The notes under the pieces are model-generated. The model did not search any database. It saw nothing but the letters and a program-made list of their open reading frames with translations, and was not told the origin of the DNA. Below, in pieces: positions 1 through 7,019 of a DNA stretch of 18,281 nucleotides (within the stretch, counting starts at the first letter, position 1; the number at the start of each line of letters is the position of its first letter). The stretch comes from JASFHF01 sp050123335 (GTDB lineage Bacteria > Pseudomonadota > Gammaproteobacteria > UBA12402): assembly GCA_050123335.1 (NCBI GenBank), contig JASFHH010000031.1, forward strand, positions 1-18,281. The letters are read 5' to 3'. A program made the position numbers and the translations under genes.

Positions 1-655
1 TAGAAGAAAATAACACTGCTAACTTTAATTTAGGAAAATAGCATTTTAAATTTTCTTTAGATAAAAAATTCTTTATAGAAAGACTTTGCACATCTTTTAA
101 TGTAGCACATACAGCACGTTTATGCATAGTTGTTTTATTAGGATCGTAAAATTTAACCACATAATACGAATTAAGGTAAGCTTTTGTATCCTGTTTCTTA
201 TTTTTTTTGAATTTATGTTCAATAATTAATGTCATCGCGTGATTTTCTGAATTAAGCATAAATACTTTTTGTTCATCCTTTTCTAATTTTTTTGCAATAG
301 AATAAAGTACGTTGCCAAAATTTTTCAATAGAAAAAAATTATAATATTTAGATTTATATTCAATTCTTGATGAATCATATTCGTTGTTTTTAAGCTTTTC
401 TCGCTCAGATATTGATTTAATGTTCTTAAAATGATTATGGTATTTTTTTGAATGTAAAGACATGTACCATGCTAAATGCTTGCAATAGATTTGTCCACCA
501 TTTTTGTCAAATGCTTTACCGTTATAATTTGTTCCTTCGCTCCCTTTTGCAGACCTATATATTATAATATTTTCTTCATTTAAGTAGATACGACGCTTAT
601 TTTCTTCTTTTTTAATTTTATTTTTTTTGTGTTCTATTAAGTTACTAGTCATCAT
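1..655 (-). CDS. EspL/OspD3 (ShET2)-like effector cysteine protease, N-terminal part, runs off left edge
   Basis: The frame is open for 218 codons from ATG-ATG at 655/652 and is cut by the window edge, so the C-terminus is missing. From memory it lines up with the N-terminal domain of Shigella OspD3/ShET2 and enteropathogenic E. coli EspL. Shared landmarks are GGQIYCKHLAWY (Cys58), SENHAM (His139), KFYDPNKTTMH (Asp171), and a tail of the form LSIKNFLSKENLKCY. In EspL the catalytic triad is Cys-His-Asp and the enzyme cleaves RHIM proteins of host necroptosis signalling; the same three residues are present here at similar spacing, with a lysine-rich insert between His and Asp. In the known family ankyrin-like repeats follow, which would lie outside this window. 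There is no signal peptide and the first 25 residues are lysine-rich. It sits in the same direction and immediately downstream of the T4SS operon. Secretion and substrate are inference; family assignment is fairly secure. Confidence 0.75.
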   Translation of the reverse strand, partial: MMTSNLIEHKKNKIKKEENKRRIYLNEENIIIYRSAKGSEGTNYNGKAFDKNGGQIYCKHLAWYMSLHSKKYHNHFKNIKSISEREKLKNNEYDSSRIEYKSKYYNFFLLKNFGNVLYSIAKKLEKDEQKVFMLNSENHAMTLIIEHKFKKNKKQDTKAYLNSYYVVKFYDPNKTTMHKRAVCATLKDVQSLSIKNFLSKENLKCYFPKLKLAVLFSS

Positions 656-678
656 TGTTTTACCGTATTTTTTATACT

Positions 679-954
679 TTAAAAGGGTAAAATAAAGAGC
701 GGTTTTAATATGCCCCTTTTTCTTTTAAGGAACTTCCCTAAAGTTCCTTTGGTTTGTTTATCCACAATCTCTCTCAATACCGCACAAAAAATCTTATCTC
801 TATCTGCATTAAAAATAATTTTATATTCAACAACTGATTGCTGTCTTAATGGCAAAAATTCTTTATACAACATATCATTCTGTTGAAGTGAACAACCAAA
901 TTTATCATAAAAATCCTTACTTTTTGCTGCTGGTTTGTGATAATTTTCGCTCAA
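679..954 (-). CDS. small unrecognised protein, possibly frameshifted at its 5' end
   Basis: A 91-codon frame with a TTG start lies between trbB and the effector-like gene in the same direction. It is basic (several KR/KK pairs, C-terminal LKRKRG) and has no membrane segment or motif I recognise. The same frame is open further upstream, back to a TGA near 1031, without an ATG. In another frame a strong Shine-Dalgarno AGGAGG (1013-1008) precedes ATG 1004 and ATG 995. That frame stops after 17 codons, but one extra A in the A6 run (T6 at 987-992) would join it to this frame, giving an MKKIIIKPASA-like start. So it may be a broken gene, a slippage-expressed gene or a sequencing error. It could also be a small accessory gene of the neighbouring effector. 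No function is proposed. Confidence 0.4.
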   Translation of the reverse strand: MSENYHKPAAKSKDFYDKFGCSLQQNDMLYKEFLPLRQQSVVEYKIIFNADRDKIFCAVLREIVDKQTKGTLGKFLKRKRGILKPLFILPF

Positions 955-1056
955 TTCAATAATTGCTGAAGCTGGTTTGATAATAATTTTTTCATAGTGC
1001 GCATGATCCTCCTGCAGATAATAAAATCAACCTGTATAAATACTTAGTAACTGATG

Positions 1057-1977
1057 TCACAATTCATCATAAGCACAAACTCTTTCCACTTTATACTTAT
1101 TACTTGCATCCCTACGCATATATACAATATTATTAATCGCTTCTTGCAGTAATCTCTTAGGCACTACAGGAATTGCTTCTTGCACCAAATCTTCTAACCT
1201 TGATAAGGTTGACTCCGGACTGTTAGAGTGGATAGTGCATATGCCACCAGGATGACCGGTGTTCCAGGCTTTTAATAATTCAAGTGCAGCACCATCACGC
1301 ACTTCACCAACAATAATACGATCTGGACGCATGCGCAATGCACCTTTAACTAGATCACGCATTGATACTGTAGGTGAGGTCCGCAACTTCACACAATCCT
1401 TTGCTGTAATTTGCAATTCCGGTAAATCTTCTAAAACCACAATTCTTTCATTGCTATCTTTTAATTCATTTAATAATGCATTAGCAAAAGTGGTTTTTCC
1501 TGATGCAGTACTTCCCGCAATTAAAATATTTTTTTTATGTTTAATTGCTCTGCGCAGCATATCAGCCTGCTCTGCTGTTAAACTCTCGGCATTAACATAA
1601 TCATCTAAACTAAACACACAAATTGCTTTTTTACGAATGGTAAAACTTGGATTACTAACTACGGGCGGCAACCATCCTTGAAATCTTGCACCACACTCCA
1701 TCAACTCACAAGAAACAGCAGGACAATCATAATCAGCAATAATATTACGATTAGCTGCAACCAATTTTATAATATTACTAACCCGCTCATGATTAAAAAT
1801 AATTCCCGTGTCATATTTACCTTTATCCAAAGAATCAAGCCATAACTTACCATCAGGATTAATCATGATTTCAACTATATTGTCATCCTTTAACAAACTA
1901 GTAATCTCAGTACCAAAAGATGTTGTGAGCATATCTAAATGTCGCTGAGCAGATTCACATGGCTTGCGTTCAACCAT
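1057..1977 (-). CDS. trbB: P-type T4SS ATPase TrbB (VirB11 family)
   Basis: This is a hexameric traffic ATPase that would act at the cytoplasmic face of the secretion channel. The 306-residue length fits TrbB. The N-terminal domain spans about 1-140. The C-terminal RecA-like domain shows Walker A (AGSTASGKT, 154-162), an Asp box (VLEDLPELQ, 181-189), Walker B (RIIVGEVRD, 220-228) and a His box (GHPGGICTIHSN, 241-252). The C-terminal PVVPKRLLQEAINNI stretch is typical of TrbB rather than Agrobacterium VirB11. The ATG at 1977 has AAGG nine bases upstream. In RP4, trbB opens the operon; here it closes the structural set, after traF, which is a rearranged order. The 58-bp gap before it carries a short palindrome. 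It appears intact. Confidence 0.93.
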   Translation of the reverse strand: MVERKPCESAQRHLDMLTTSFGTEITSLLKDDNIVEIMINPDGKLWLDSLDKGKYDTGIIFNHERVSNIIKLVAANRNIIADYDCPAVSCELMECGARFQGWLPPVVSNPSFTIRKKAICVFSLDDYVNAESLTAEQADMLRRAIKHKKNILIAGSTASGKTTFANALLNELKDSNERIVVLEDLPELQITAKDCVKLRTSPTVSMRDLVKGALRMRPDRIIVGEVRDGAALELLKAWNTGHPGGICTIHSNSPESTLSRLEDLVQEAIPVVPKRLLQEAINNIVYMRRDASNKYKVERVCAYDEL

Positions 1978-2010
1978 AACTAACTACCTTAAAAATTATA
2001 TTTCTATGAC

Positions 2011-2026
2011 TTTCGCAGTTGCGAAA
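2011..2026. repeat. short palindrome in the traF-trbB gap (copy 1)
   Basis: TTTCGCAGTTGCGAAA is a perfect 7-bp inverted repeat separated by two bases. On the operon strand it reads TTTCGCAACTGCGAAA. A near-identical palindrome lies at the trbF-trbG junction (6314-6328). No T-run follows it, so it is not an obvious terminator; an mRNA processing, stability or protein-binding site is possible. Confidence 0.5.
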
Positions 2027-2035
2027 CTTGTTATT

Positions 2036-2566
2036 TCAAAATAAATATTTTGCCACTCCAATAATCCTAGTTCTATCAACTGGACCAAAATAACGACCAT
2101 CAAATGAACGTTTCACCTGAATGCTCATTAATAAATACTGATTTTTCGCCAATTTCCCACAAAAATAACTATTCGGTATTTTTTTTCCGTGAGCATATTC
2201 ATTATAAATCGGCGCAACTCGATGGTGATTGATGTATATCCATTTTTTATCCTGACAAACATAATCGCCAGATAATGCAAAAACATATTTCAACATCAAA
2301 CCACTCTTAGGCAACCATTTCTCTTCAATCAAAAAACGTACAATTTCGTCCGGTGGCCTAAATAATACTATATCTCCCTTATACAAAACCTTTGCTGGGC
2401 TAATAAAATAAAACCCTTTAGGCATACTTGTAGTTGCCTGGTACGTAATAAAATAACCTCGGTGATACAACCAATTAACTACAATCTTCAGTGTTATTAA
2501 CAATACCGCAACCCATAATATAATAAAACAAAGTAATTTTATTTTTTTAAAAATGATTTTTCTCAT
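2036..2566 (-). CDS. traF: TraF-like conjugative signal peptidase (S26 family), pilin maturation
   Basis: This 176-residue inner-membrane protease resembles TraF of IncP plasmids, which matures and cyclises the TrbC pilin; that is the likely role here, since a TrbC homologue is encoded in the same operon. One transmembrane helix covers about residues 11-32. The nucleophile Ser47 lies in TSMPKG, the general-base Lys93 in LMLKYV with LSGD after it, and Asp156 in SFDGRYFGPV matches the third catalytic residue of RP4 TraF. These spacings are close to RP4 (Ser37, Lys89, Asp155 as I recall). The ATG at 2566 follows the trbL stop by six bases and has no good ribosome binding site, suggesting translational coupling. 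Intact. Confidence 0.88.
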   Translation of the reverse strand: MRKIIFKKIKLLCFIILWVAVLLITLKIVVNWLYHRGYFITYQATTSMPKGFYFISPAKVLYKGDIVLFRPPDEIVRFLIEEKWLPKSGLMLKYVFALSGDYVCQDKKWIYINHHRVAPIYNEYAHGKKIPNSYFCGKLAKNQYLLMSIQVKRSFDGRYFGPVDRTRIIGVAKYLF

Positions 2567-2572
2567 AGTACA

Positions 2573-3703
2573 CTAATTCGATTTATTCTCTTTAATTGTC
2601 TCAATAAAACTTCGTTTTAACTTTTGTAAAGTTGCATCAGAGATGCTCTTTTCAATCACATTAGCAGAACGTAAATTATCAATACTACCACTTTGCTGCA
2701 AAGGACTGCCTGACGAAACAGATCCCGATGCTGCCTGAATTTGTGTTGTTGTCATATTATTTGCATTACTACCAGACGCCATATTATTACCAAATGAATA
2801 AGACGGCTCAACCATTGCAGCAGCTCTAACTGATGACAGCCCTCCATCTAACACGGTATTACCACCAGCAATTTGCTGAGTAGAAACATTAACTACAGCA
2901 GTATCCCTTTTAGCTTTATTAGTAACAATTAAGCCAATACCTGTTGCCGCATATGCTGGCAATTTAACTGCTAAATACAAAAACAATAATGAACTAAAAA
3001 ATATTCCCAATATTTGATTCAAATTAAAATCTTTTGTAATATCTAACGGCAAAGCAAACATTTGCCAAACAGTAATAGCAACACCAATTATCACAATTAA
3101 AACTGCAACCCGCACTCCTGCTTTTAACACCGCTTGCACCGAACGATCAAACATACCACTGCTTGGACTAAACACTCCAAATGGCAACATGATTAAAGCA
3201 ACCAGTGACACCAAATAAAATCCCACCAGTTGCACTACAATTTGAATACCTATCAAACCAAAAATAAATAATATGCCAAATCCCAAAGTAACTAATAAAA
3301 TTACTAACCCTACGCTGCTGCTGGCAATTGAAACCTTTAATAATCCAATTCCAATATTGTAACCAAACTGCCAAATCAGAGCTGGATTAAAAATATATTT
3401 ACTGACATCGCTAGTATCAGCTACTACTCCGCCAATTTGTGCAAAACTACTAACAACTGTATGCAAAAGCCAAGTATAATTTTGAATAATAAAAAATATC
3501 AAACCAATTTTAATGACTTTAAAAAACAATGCGCCCCAAGAATCATTTTGGCCAAGAGCATACAACAACCCAAACACTACAATTTCAAACACCGCAAAAA
3601 TAAATAATAAATTTGAGGCATAATGAGTCATCACATGAAACGCATGCGCAATATGTGTCAAAAATGTCGCCTGAATTATTGAGATTGCACTTGGATCAAG
3701 CAT
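2573..3703 (-). CDS. trbL: P-type T4SS inner-membrane channel protein TrbL (VirB6 family)
   Basis: A polytopic membrane protein of 376 residues with five to seven hydrophobic segments, including strong ones at roughly residues 30-50, 60-80, 125-150, 155-180 and 195-220. A polar Ser/Asn/Gln-rich tail (about 270-376) ends in a lysine-rich stretch. This layout is typical of TrbL/VirB6, which forms part of the inner-membrane complex and contacts the substrate. A GTG three codons upstream (3712) would give an 8-bp overlap with the preceding gene. I prefer ATG 3703 because the motif GCAGG sits eight bases before it, and it starts one base after the preceding TAA. Sequence identity with named family members is low, so the call rests on topology, tail and operon position. 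Confidence 0.85.
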   Translation of the reverse strand: MLDPSAISIIQATFLTHIAHAFHVMTHYASNLLFIFAVFEIVVFGLLYALGQNDSWGALFFKVIKIGLIFFIIQNYTWLLHTVVSSFAQIGGVVADTSDVSKYIFNPALIWQFGYNIGIGLLKVSIASSSVGLVILLVTLGFGILFIFGLIGIQIVVQLVGFYLVSLVALIMLPFGVFSPSSGMFDRSVQAVLKAGVRVAVLIVIIGVAITVWQMFALPLDITKDFNLNQILGIFFSSLLFLYLAVKLPAYAATGIGLIVTNKAKRDTAVVNVSTQQIAGGNTVLDGGLSSVRAAAMVEPSYSFGNNMASGSNANNMTTTQIQAASGSVSSGSPLQQSGSIDNLRSANVIEKSISDATLQKLKRSFIETIKENKSN

Positions 3704-3704
3704 A

Positions 3705-4019
3705 TTAATCACCTGCCTCCGCTATATCAGGGATTTTAAATAAACCTTTATATTTAGCTGCATTTTCATCACTTTCAGAATTCACTTGCAAATGATCATA
3801 ATCAGCATGATCAAATAACTTATTAGTTGCTTTTAAATCATTGTTACTCGGGGTTAACACAACATCAGGTGCAACTTGCGGAGCAACATTTGCCGCATGC
3901 TGTACTTCCTGGCTATCCTGACTATCCTGGCTATCCAATAATATTTGCTTGGCAATGCAAACATTAAACGCACATATCAAAGCAACAACAATGATCATTG
4001 AGAAAAATTTGTGTTTCAT
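3705..4019 (-). CDS. small exported protein in the TrbH/TrbK (VirB7) position of the operon
   Basis: A 104-residue protein with an N-terminal signal sequence: lysines at 2 and 4, a hydrophobic core at 8-21 and a plausible cleavage after CIA (residues 21-23). The mature part is acidic and polar, with a DSQDSQDSQ run encoded by an imperfect 9-bp tandem repeat near 3912-3940. In IncP operons this place is taken by TrbJ (VirB5-like) and the small entry-exclusion lipoprotein TrbK. Cys16 and Cys21 are present but neither sits in a canonical lipobox, so lipidation is doubtful. It may stabilise the outer-membrane ring (VirB7 role) or act in exclusion; the sequence does not decide. The ATG is 25 bases after the trbI stop. 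Confidence 0.7.
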   Translation of the reverse strand: MKHKFFSMIIVVALICAFNVCIAKQILLDSQDSQDSQEVQHAANVAPQVAPDVVLTPSNNDLKATNKLFDHADYDHLQVNSESDENAAKYKGLFKIPDIAEAGD

Positions 4020-4043
4020 ACTAATAACTCAAAATTTAATAAC

Positions 4044-5375
4044 TTATTTTTTGTACGGCTCCATTATCATATCTTTTTTAACAATCACATTAAATTCATA
4101 ACCAATCGGAATAGTTAAAGTAGGCTGAACATTCATCGCTTGACTAGTTAACTGCTGACCTGTTTGGGAGATACCCGATGCAGCACCAAGTATTGCACTT
4201 TGACGAGCGCTCGGAAAAACATAATTACCGGTATAATTATAATTACGATCTGCTGCAACTCCAGCACCTACACTTAAAAGCGTTGATAAAGTTGCAACCC
4301 CCAACACTCTACCCCAATGATTATCAACTTCACCCTGCATGCCAGACTGTCCAAATTGGTCTGTACCAACATATTTATCTAATTGAATCGATGAGCCATC
4401 CGGCCTTATAATACGAGTAAATGCAATTAAAACACGTTCCTGACCATAAGAAACCATCGATTGATATTCGCCGATTAATTTAGATCCTTGCGGAATCAGT
4501 AAAAACTTACCACTTACACTATCAAAAACATTTGTTTTAACTTGTGCAATCACCGACCCTGGTAAAGTAGTATTAATTGCCGTAATCAATTCTGCCGGAA
4601 TTAAAGTACCAGCTTGAATCTCATAAGGTGATATTGGTTTTAACAATGGATGCTTATCATAAACATCTTCATCCTTTGCCGAAGATTGTAAAAACGACAA
4701 TTTCTGTAACTGCATATTTTGTTGTGTATATGCGTCAGGACCATGCTCACCAAACGTCATATTATTTTGCTGACTATTATTTTTCGAAGCCGTTGCAGAC
4801 TGAGATTGCGAAGCTTTTATTTCCTGATCTATCGGCGGCGGCGCCGGCGGTGTAATACCTGCAAAAAACATATTGCTGGATCTAGCTCGTTGTAATTCTT
4901 GTTCTTCTTTTTCGGTTGCTGCTTGCTGTTTTTCAATCTTTTTTTGCAATAATTCAGCAATGCGCTGCTGCAAAAATTCTTGATGATCCTGCAACTCTTT
5001 TATTTCTTGAGTTACTTCTGCAGGAATAACATCGCTCGGCGTATCATCCGGCATATATTTTTTAATAGCATTCTTATCCGTATACGTGTCTGGTAATTTT
5101 TTTAATACATCACTAGACTCTGGAGAAACAGCAGTAACAGATGATCCATTATCTTTAACACTATTTTGAATTGTTTCATTATTCGATAATTTTTGTTTAG
5201 ATTTATCCAAATTAGGAGACCTAAACGCACTTAAAATAAGCCATAAAAAAACCACAACCGCAATAAAAACTATACTTAACACCAAAACACGATTAATTCT
5301 AACCGCACCTTCCGGCTTAACCTTCAATTTGAATTCTGCTTGCTTGTCTTTATCTTCTCTAATTTTTTGATTCAT
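4044..5375 (-). CDS. trbI: P-type T4SS scaffold protein TrbI (VirB10 family)
   Basis: The product is 443 residues and spans the inner and outer membranes as the VirB10-like ring. There is a short lysine-rich cytoplasmic end, one transmembrane helix (about 29-51), a predicted coiled coil (about 120-165, EIKELQDHQEFLQQRIAELL type) and a short proline stretch (TPPAPPP, 175-181). The conserved beta-barrel domain runs from about 249 to the end (IQAGTLIPAELIT, FLLIPQGSKLIGEY, RVLIAFTRIIRPDG, DNHWGRVLG, IPIGYEFNVIV). The segment around 355-395 corresponds to the outer-membrane antenna helices. The start overlaps the trbG stop as ATGA, so the two are translationally coupled. Intact and of normal length. 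Confidence 0.94.
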   Translation of the reverse strand: MNQKIREDKDKQAEFKLKVKPEGAVRINRVLVLSIVFIAVVVFLWLILSAFRSPNLDKSKQKLSNNETIQNSVKDNGSSVTAVSPESSDVLKKLPDTYTDKNAIKKYMPDDTPSDVIPAEVTQEIKELQDHQEFLQQRIAELLQKKIEKQQAATEKEEQELQRARSSNMFFAGITPPAPPPIDQEIKASQSQSATASKNNSQQNNMTFGEHGPDAYTQQNMQLQKLSFLQSSAKDEDVYDKHPLLKPISPYEIQAGTLIPAELITAINTTLPGSVIAQVKTNVFDSVSGKFLLIPQGSKLIGEYQSMVSYGQERVLIAFTRIIRPDGSSIQLDKYVGTDQFGQSGMQGEVDNHWGRVLGVATLSTLLSVGAGVAADRNYNYTGNYVFPSARQSAILGAASGISQTGQQLTSQAMNVQPTLTIPIGYEFNVIVKKDMIMEPYKK

Positions 5376-6298
5376 AACTGTTTACCATGAACTATCTGAA
5401 TAACCTGTGAAGACTGACCCAAACGTAGTTGAGCTTTTTGAATTACTGCATCAACAATATAATAATTACCCTTAACTCGATAATTAATCGCTTTAATATT
5501 ATTTTTTTCGCCCAAAAATAAAGTCGGCGCCTCCTGCATAGTCTTTGGAAATTGAATATAAGTTTTATGACCATCATTAAAAATAGTTGTCGGCAACCAA
5601 CTAGGTTGGCCACCATTAATCAAATAAATCTTATAATCAAAATCCATATTTTTTAAACTAAAGTCTTTAGCAGAAATATCTTGGTTACTATCTGTAACAT
5701 CACGATAATTCTGCACAAAACCATGACTATTAGGATAGTTCCAGGTAATCACAGCCATATAAGTATGATCGGTAGCACGCAGCAACAAATGATAAGTTCT
5801 TAATGTTGTCGTAATAACTAAACTATTAGTAATATCACTTTCAGTTGGCTTAATTAACAAATGCTCAACTCGACTATCTCCTAAACCACTAAAAGTCTTC
5901 GACACCTCCCAACGCATAGTATCACCTGCTGCAACTGACACAATTCTCTCACCAACTTGAAATTGTAGATCAGTAACGCTCAATGGCGCACAATACACTT
6001 GATACAAACCACCAGGCGTGTAAGTAAAATCCATAATAGAATTAATATATGCACTTGATTGTGGACGTTGCAATGCATGCTTGTTAGCTGCTTTTACTGC
6101 AGCTATGCCAATTATATGCTTATGATGAATAATTGGTAATTGCTTAAGATAAACCACAGTTTTTTTGTGTTTAAATCCTTGTTTAGATTTAACATGAACA
6201 CCATTGGCACTAGCACTATTAACACTCAATGTTAATCCAACTAAAGTCGCATAAATAATTATTAACACTTTATTTTTTGTTTTTCTCATATGTTTCAT
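5372..6298 (-). CDS. trbG: P-type T4SS outer-membrane complex protein TrbG (VirB9 family)
   Basis: A periplasmic/outer-membrane-associated partner of TrbI, 308 residues. The signal peptide covers residues 1-31 with a likely cleavage after ASA. The N-terminal half carries the family pattern YTPGGLYQVYCAPLSVTDLQ and RWEVSKT; the C-terminal half has YKIYLINGGQPSWLPTTIFNDGHKTYIQFP and ends with IQIVHGKQL, as in VirB9/TrbG. A basic His/Lys-rich linker (about 33-75) follows the signal peptide. ATG 6298 has GAGG eight bases upstream; ATG 6289 is a possible alternative. It starts ten bases after the trbF stop and overlaps trbI by four. Confidence 0.92.
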   Translation of the reverse strand: MKHMRKTKNKVLIIIYATLVGLTLSVNSASANGVHVKSKQGFKHKKTVVYLKQLPIIHHKHIIGIAAVKAANKHALQRPQSSAYINSIMDFTYTPGGLYQVYCAPLSVTDLQFQVGERIVSVAAGDTMRWEVSKTFSGLGDSRVEHLLIKPTESDITNSLVITTTLRTYHLLLRATDHTYMAVITWNYPNSHGFVQNYRDVTDSNQDISAKDFSLKNMDFDYKIYLINGGQPSWLPTTIFNDGHKTYIQFPKTMQEAPTLFLGEKNNIKAINYRVKGNYYIVDAVIQKAQLRLGQSSQVIQIVHGKQL

Positions 6299-6308
6299 CT
6301 TCTCTACC

Positions 6309-7019
6309 TCATGTTTCGCGTTGCGAAATATTAAAATCTACAATGTAGATACCAAGCGGATTATGCAAAATAGCCCGCTGTGACGTCGGCTGTTTTAATA
6401 CTACTGTAAATACGCCGCTATAATTTTGTTGAGTTCTTTTCTGACCACTCATCTCAGTAATCTTTTCCACCCAATCAACTTGAAAAGTATTTTCACTCAC
6501 AGGATTCACATCGGTTACATCAACTTCAACCGTTTGTTTACCAAGAGATGCAATCGGGTTATTCTTTTGTAAATAATCGCTCAATATTTTTGAACTACGC
6601 GATGTCAGAAAGTGATAAGCATTAACCCAATTTTTCTTAGCAACCACTGGATCTAAAGGTAACTCACGCACCAATTTAATAAAATTACTAATAAAATATT
6701 CTTCTTGCGCTTTAGTAGGATGATATTGCACCATCAAAGGAGACACATTCACAATCTTACCTGAATTTGTCACCTCTGCCACAAATACTTTATCTTTATT
6801 AGTCACAAAACTAATAATCAACAGTACTAATAAAATAATAACAGCAAATATCGACAACACTGCAATTAAACGCCAATTAGATGCTTGAGCTACAAGATTA
6901 CCATAGCGATCGTGCCATTCCTGACGCGCTTGCAGATAAGGATTATCTATACCATTTCCTACATCGTTTGTTCTATAATTTGGTGTTTCTTGATTAAACT
7001 TCTGGCTTTGTTTAGACAT
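6309..7019 (-). CDS. trbF: P-type T4SS assembly protein TrbF (VirB8 family)
   Basis: A bitopic inner-membrane protein of 236 residues. The cytoplasmic N-terminus carries NPYLQARQEWHDRYG followed by ASNWRL, the TrbF signature just before the single transmembrane helix (about 51-72). The periplasmic NTF2-like domain (about 90-230) contains FISNFIKLVRELPLDPVVAKKNW, YHFLTSRSSKIL, VDWVEKITE and ends in NPLGIYIVDFNIS. VirB8-type proteins nucleate channel assembly and contact TrbG, TrbI and TrbL. ATG 7019 has AGAGG seven bases upstream, which supports it, although it makes a 61-bp overlap with the end of trbE. The stop lies inside a short palindrome shared with the traF-trbB gap. Confidence 0.93.
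   Translation of the reverse strand: MSKQSQKFNQETPNYRTNDVGNGIDNPYLQARQEWHDRYGNLVAQASNWRLIAVLSIFAVIILLVLLIISFVTNKDKVFVAEVTNSGKIVNVSPLMVQYHPTKAQEEYFISNFIKLVRELPLDPVVAKKNWVNAYHFLTSRSSKILSDYLQKNNPIASLGKQTVEVDVTDVNPVSENTFQVDWVEKITEMSGQKRTQQNYSGVFTVVLKQPTSQRAILHNPLGIYIVDFNISQRET
6314..6328. repeat. short palindrome at the trbF 3' end (copy 2)
   Basis: TTTCGCGTTGCGAAA, a 6-bp inverted repeat around GTT, covers the last codons of trbF and lies just before the trbG ribosome binding site. On the operon strand it reads TTTCGCAACGCGAAA, differing from copy 1 (2011-2026) only by the missing central T. I found no further copies in the window. Confidence 0.5.

Noticed and set aside
1259..1600. Plus-strand open frame opposite trbB
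   Set aside because: It is the antisense of conserved TrbB ATPase motifs, with no ribosome site or homology; the same holds for other plus-strand frames opposite trbI, trbE and tyrP.
3168..3374. Short minus-strand frame inside trbL
   Set aside because: Out-of-frame shadow of a hydrophobic gene; no start signal.
3957..3974. Lipobox in the small exported Trb-operon protein
   Set aside because: Residues before Cys16 (ALI) and Cys21 (FNV) do not fit the L-[AS]-[GA]-C pattern, so lipoprotein status is not claimed.
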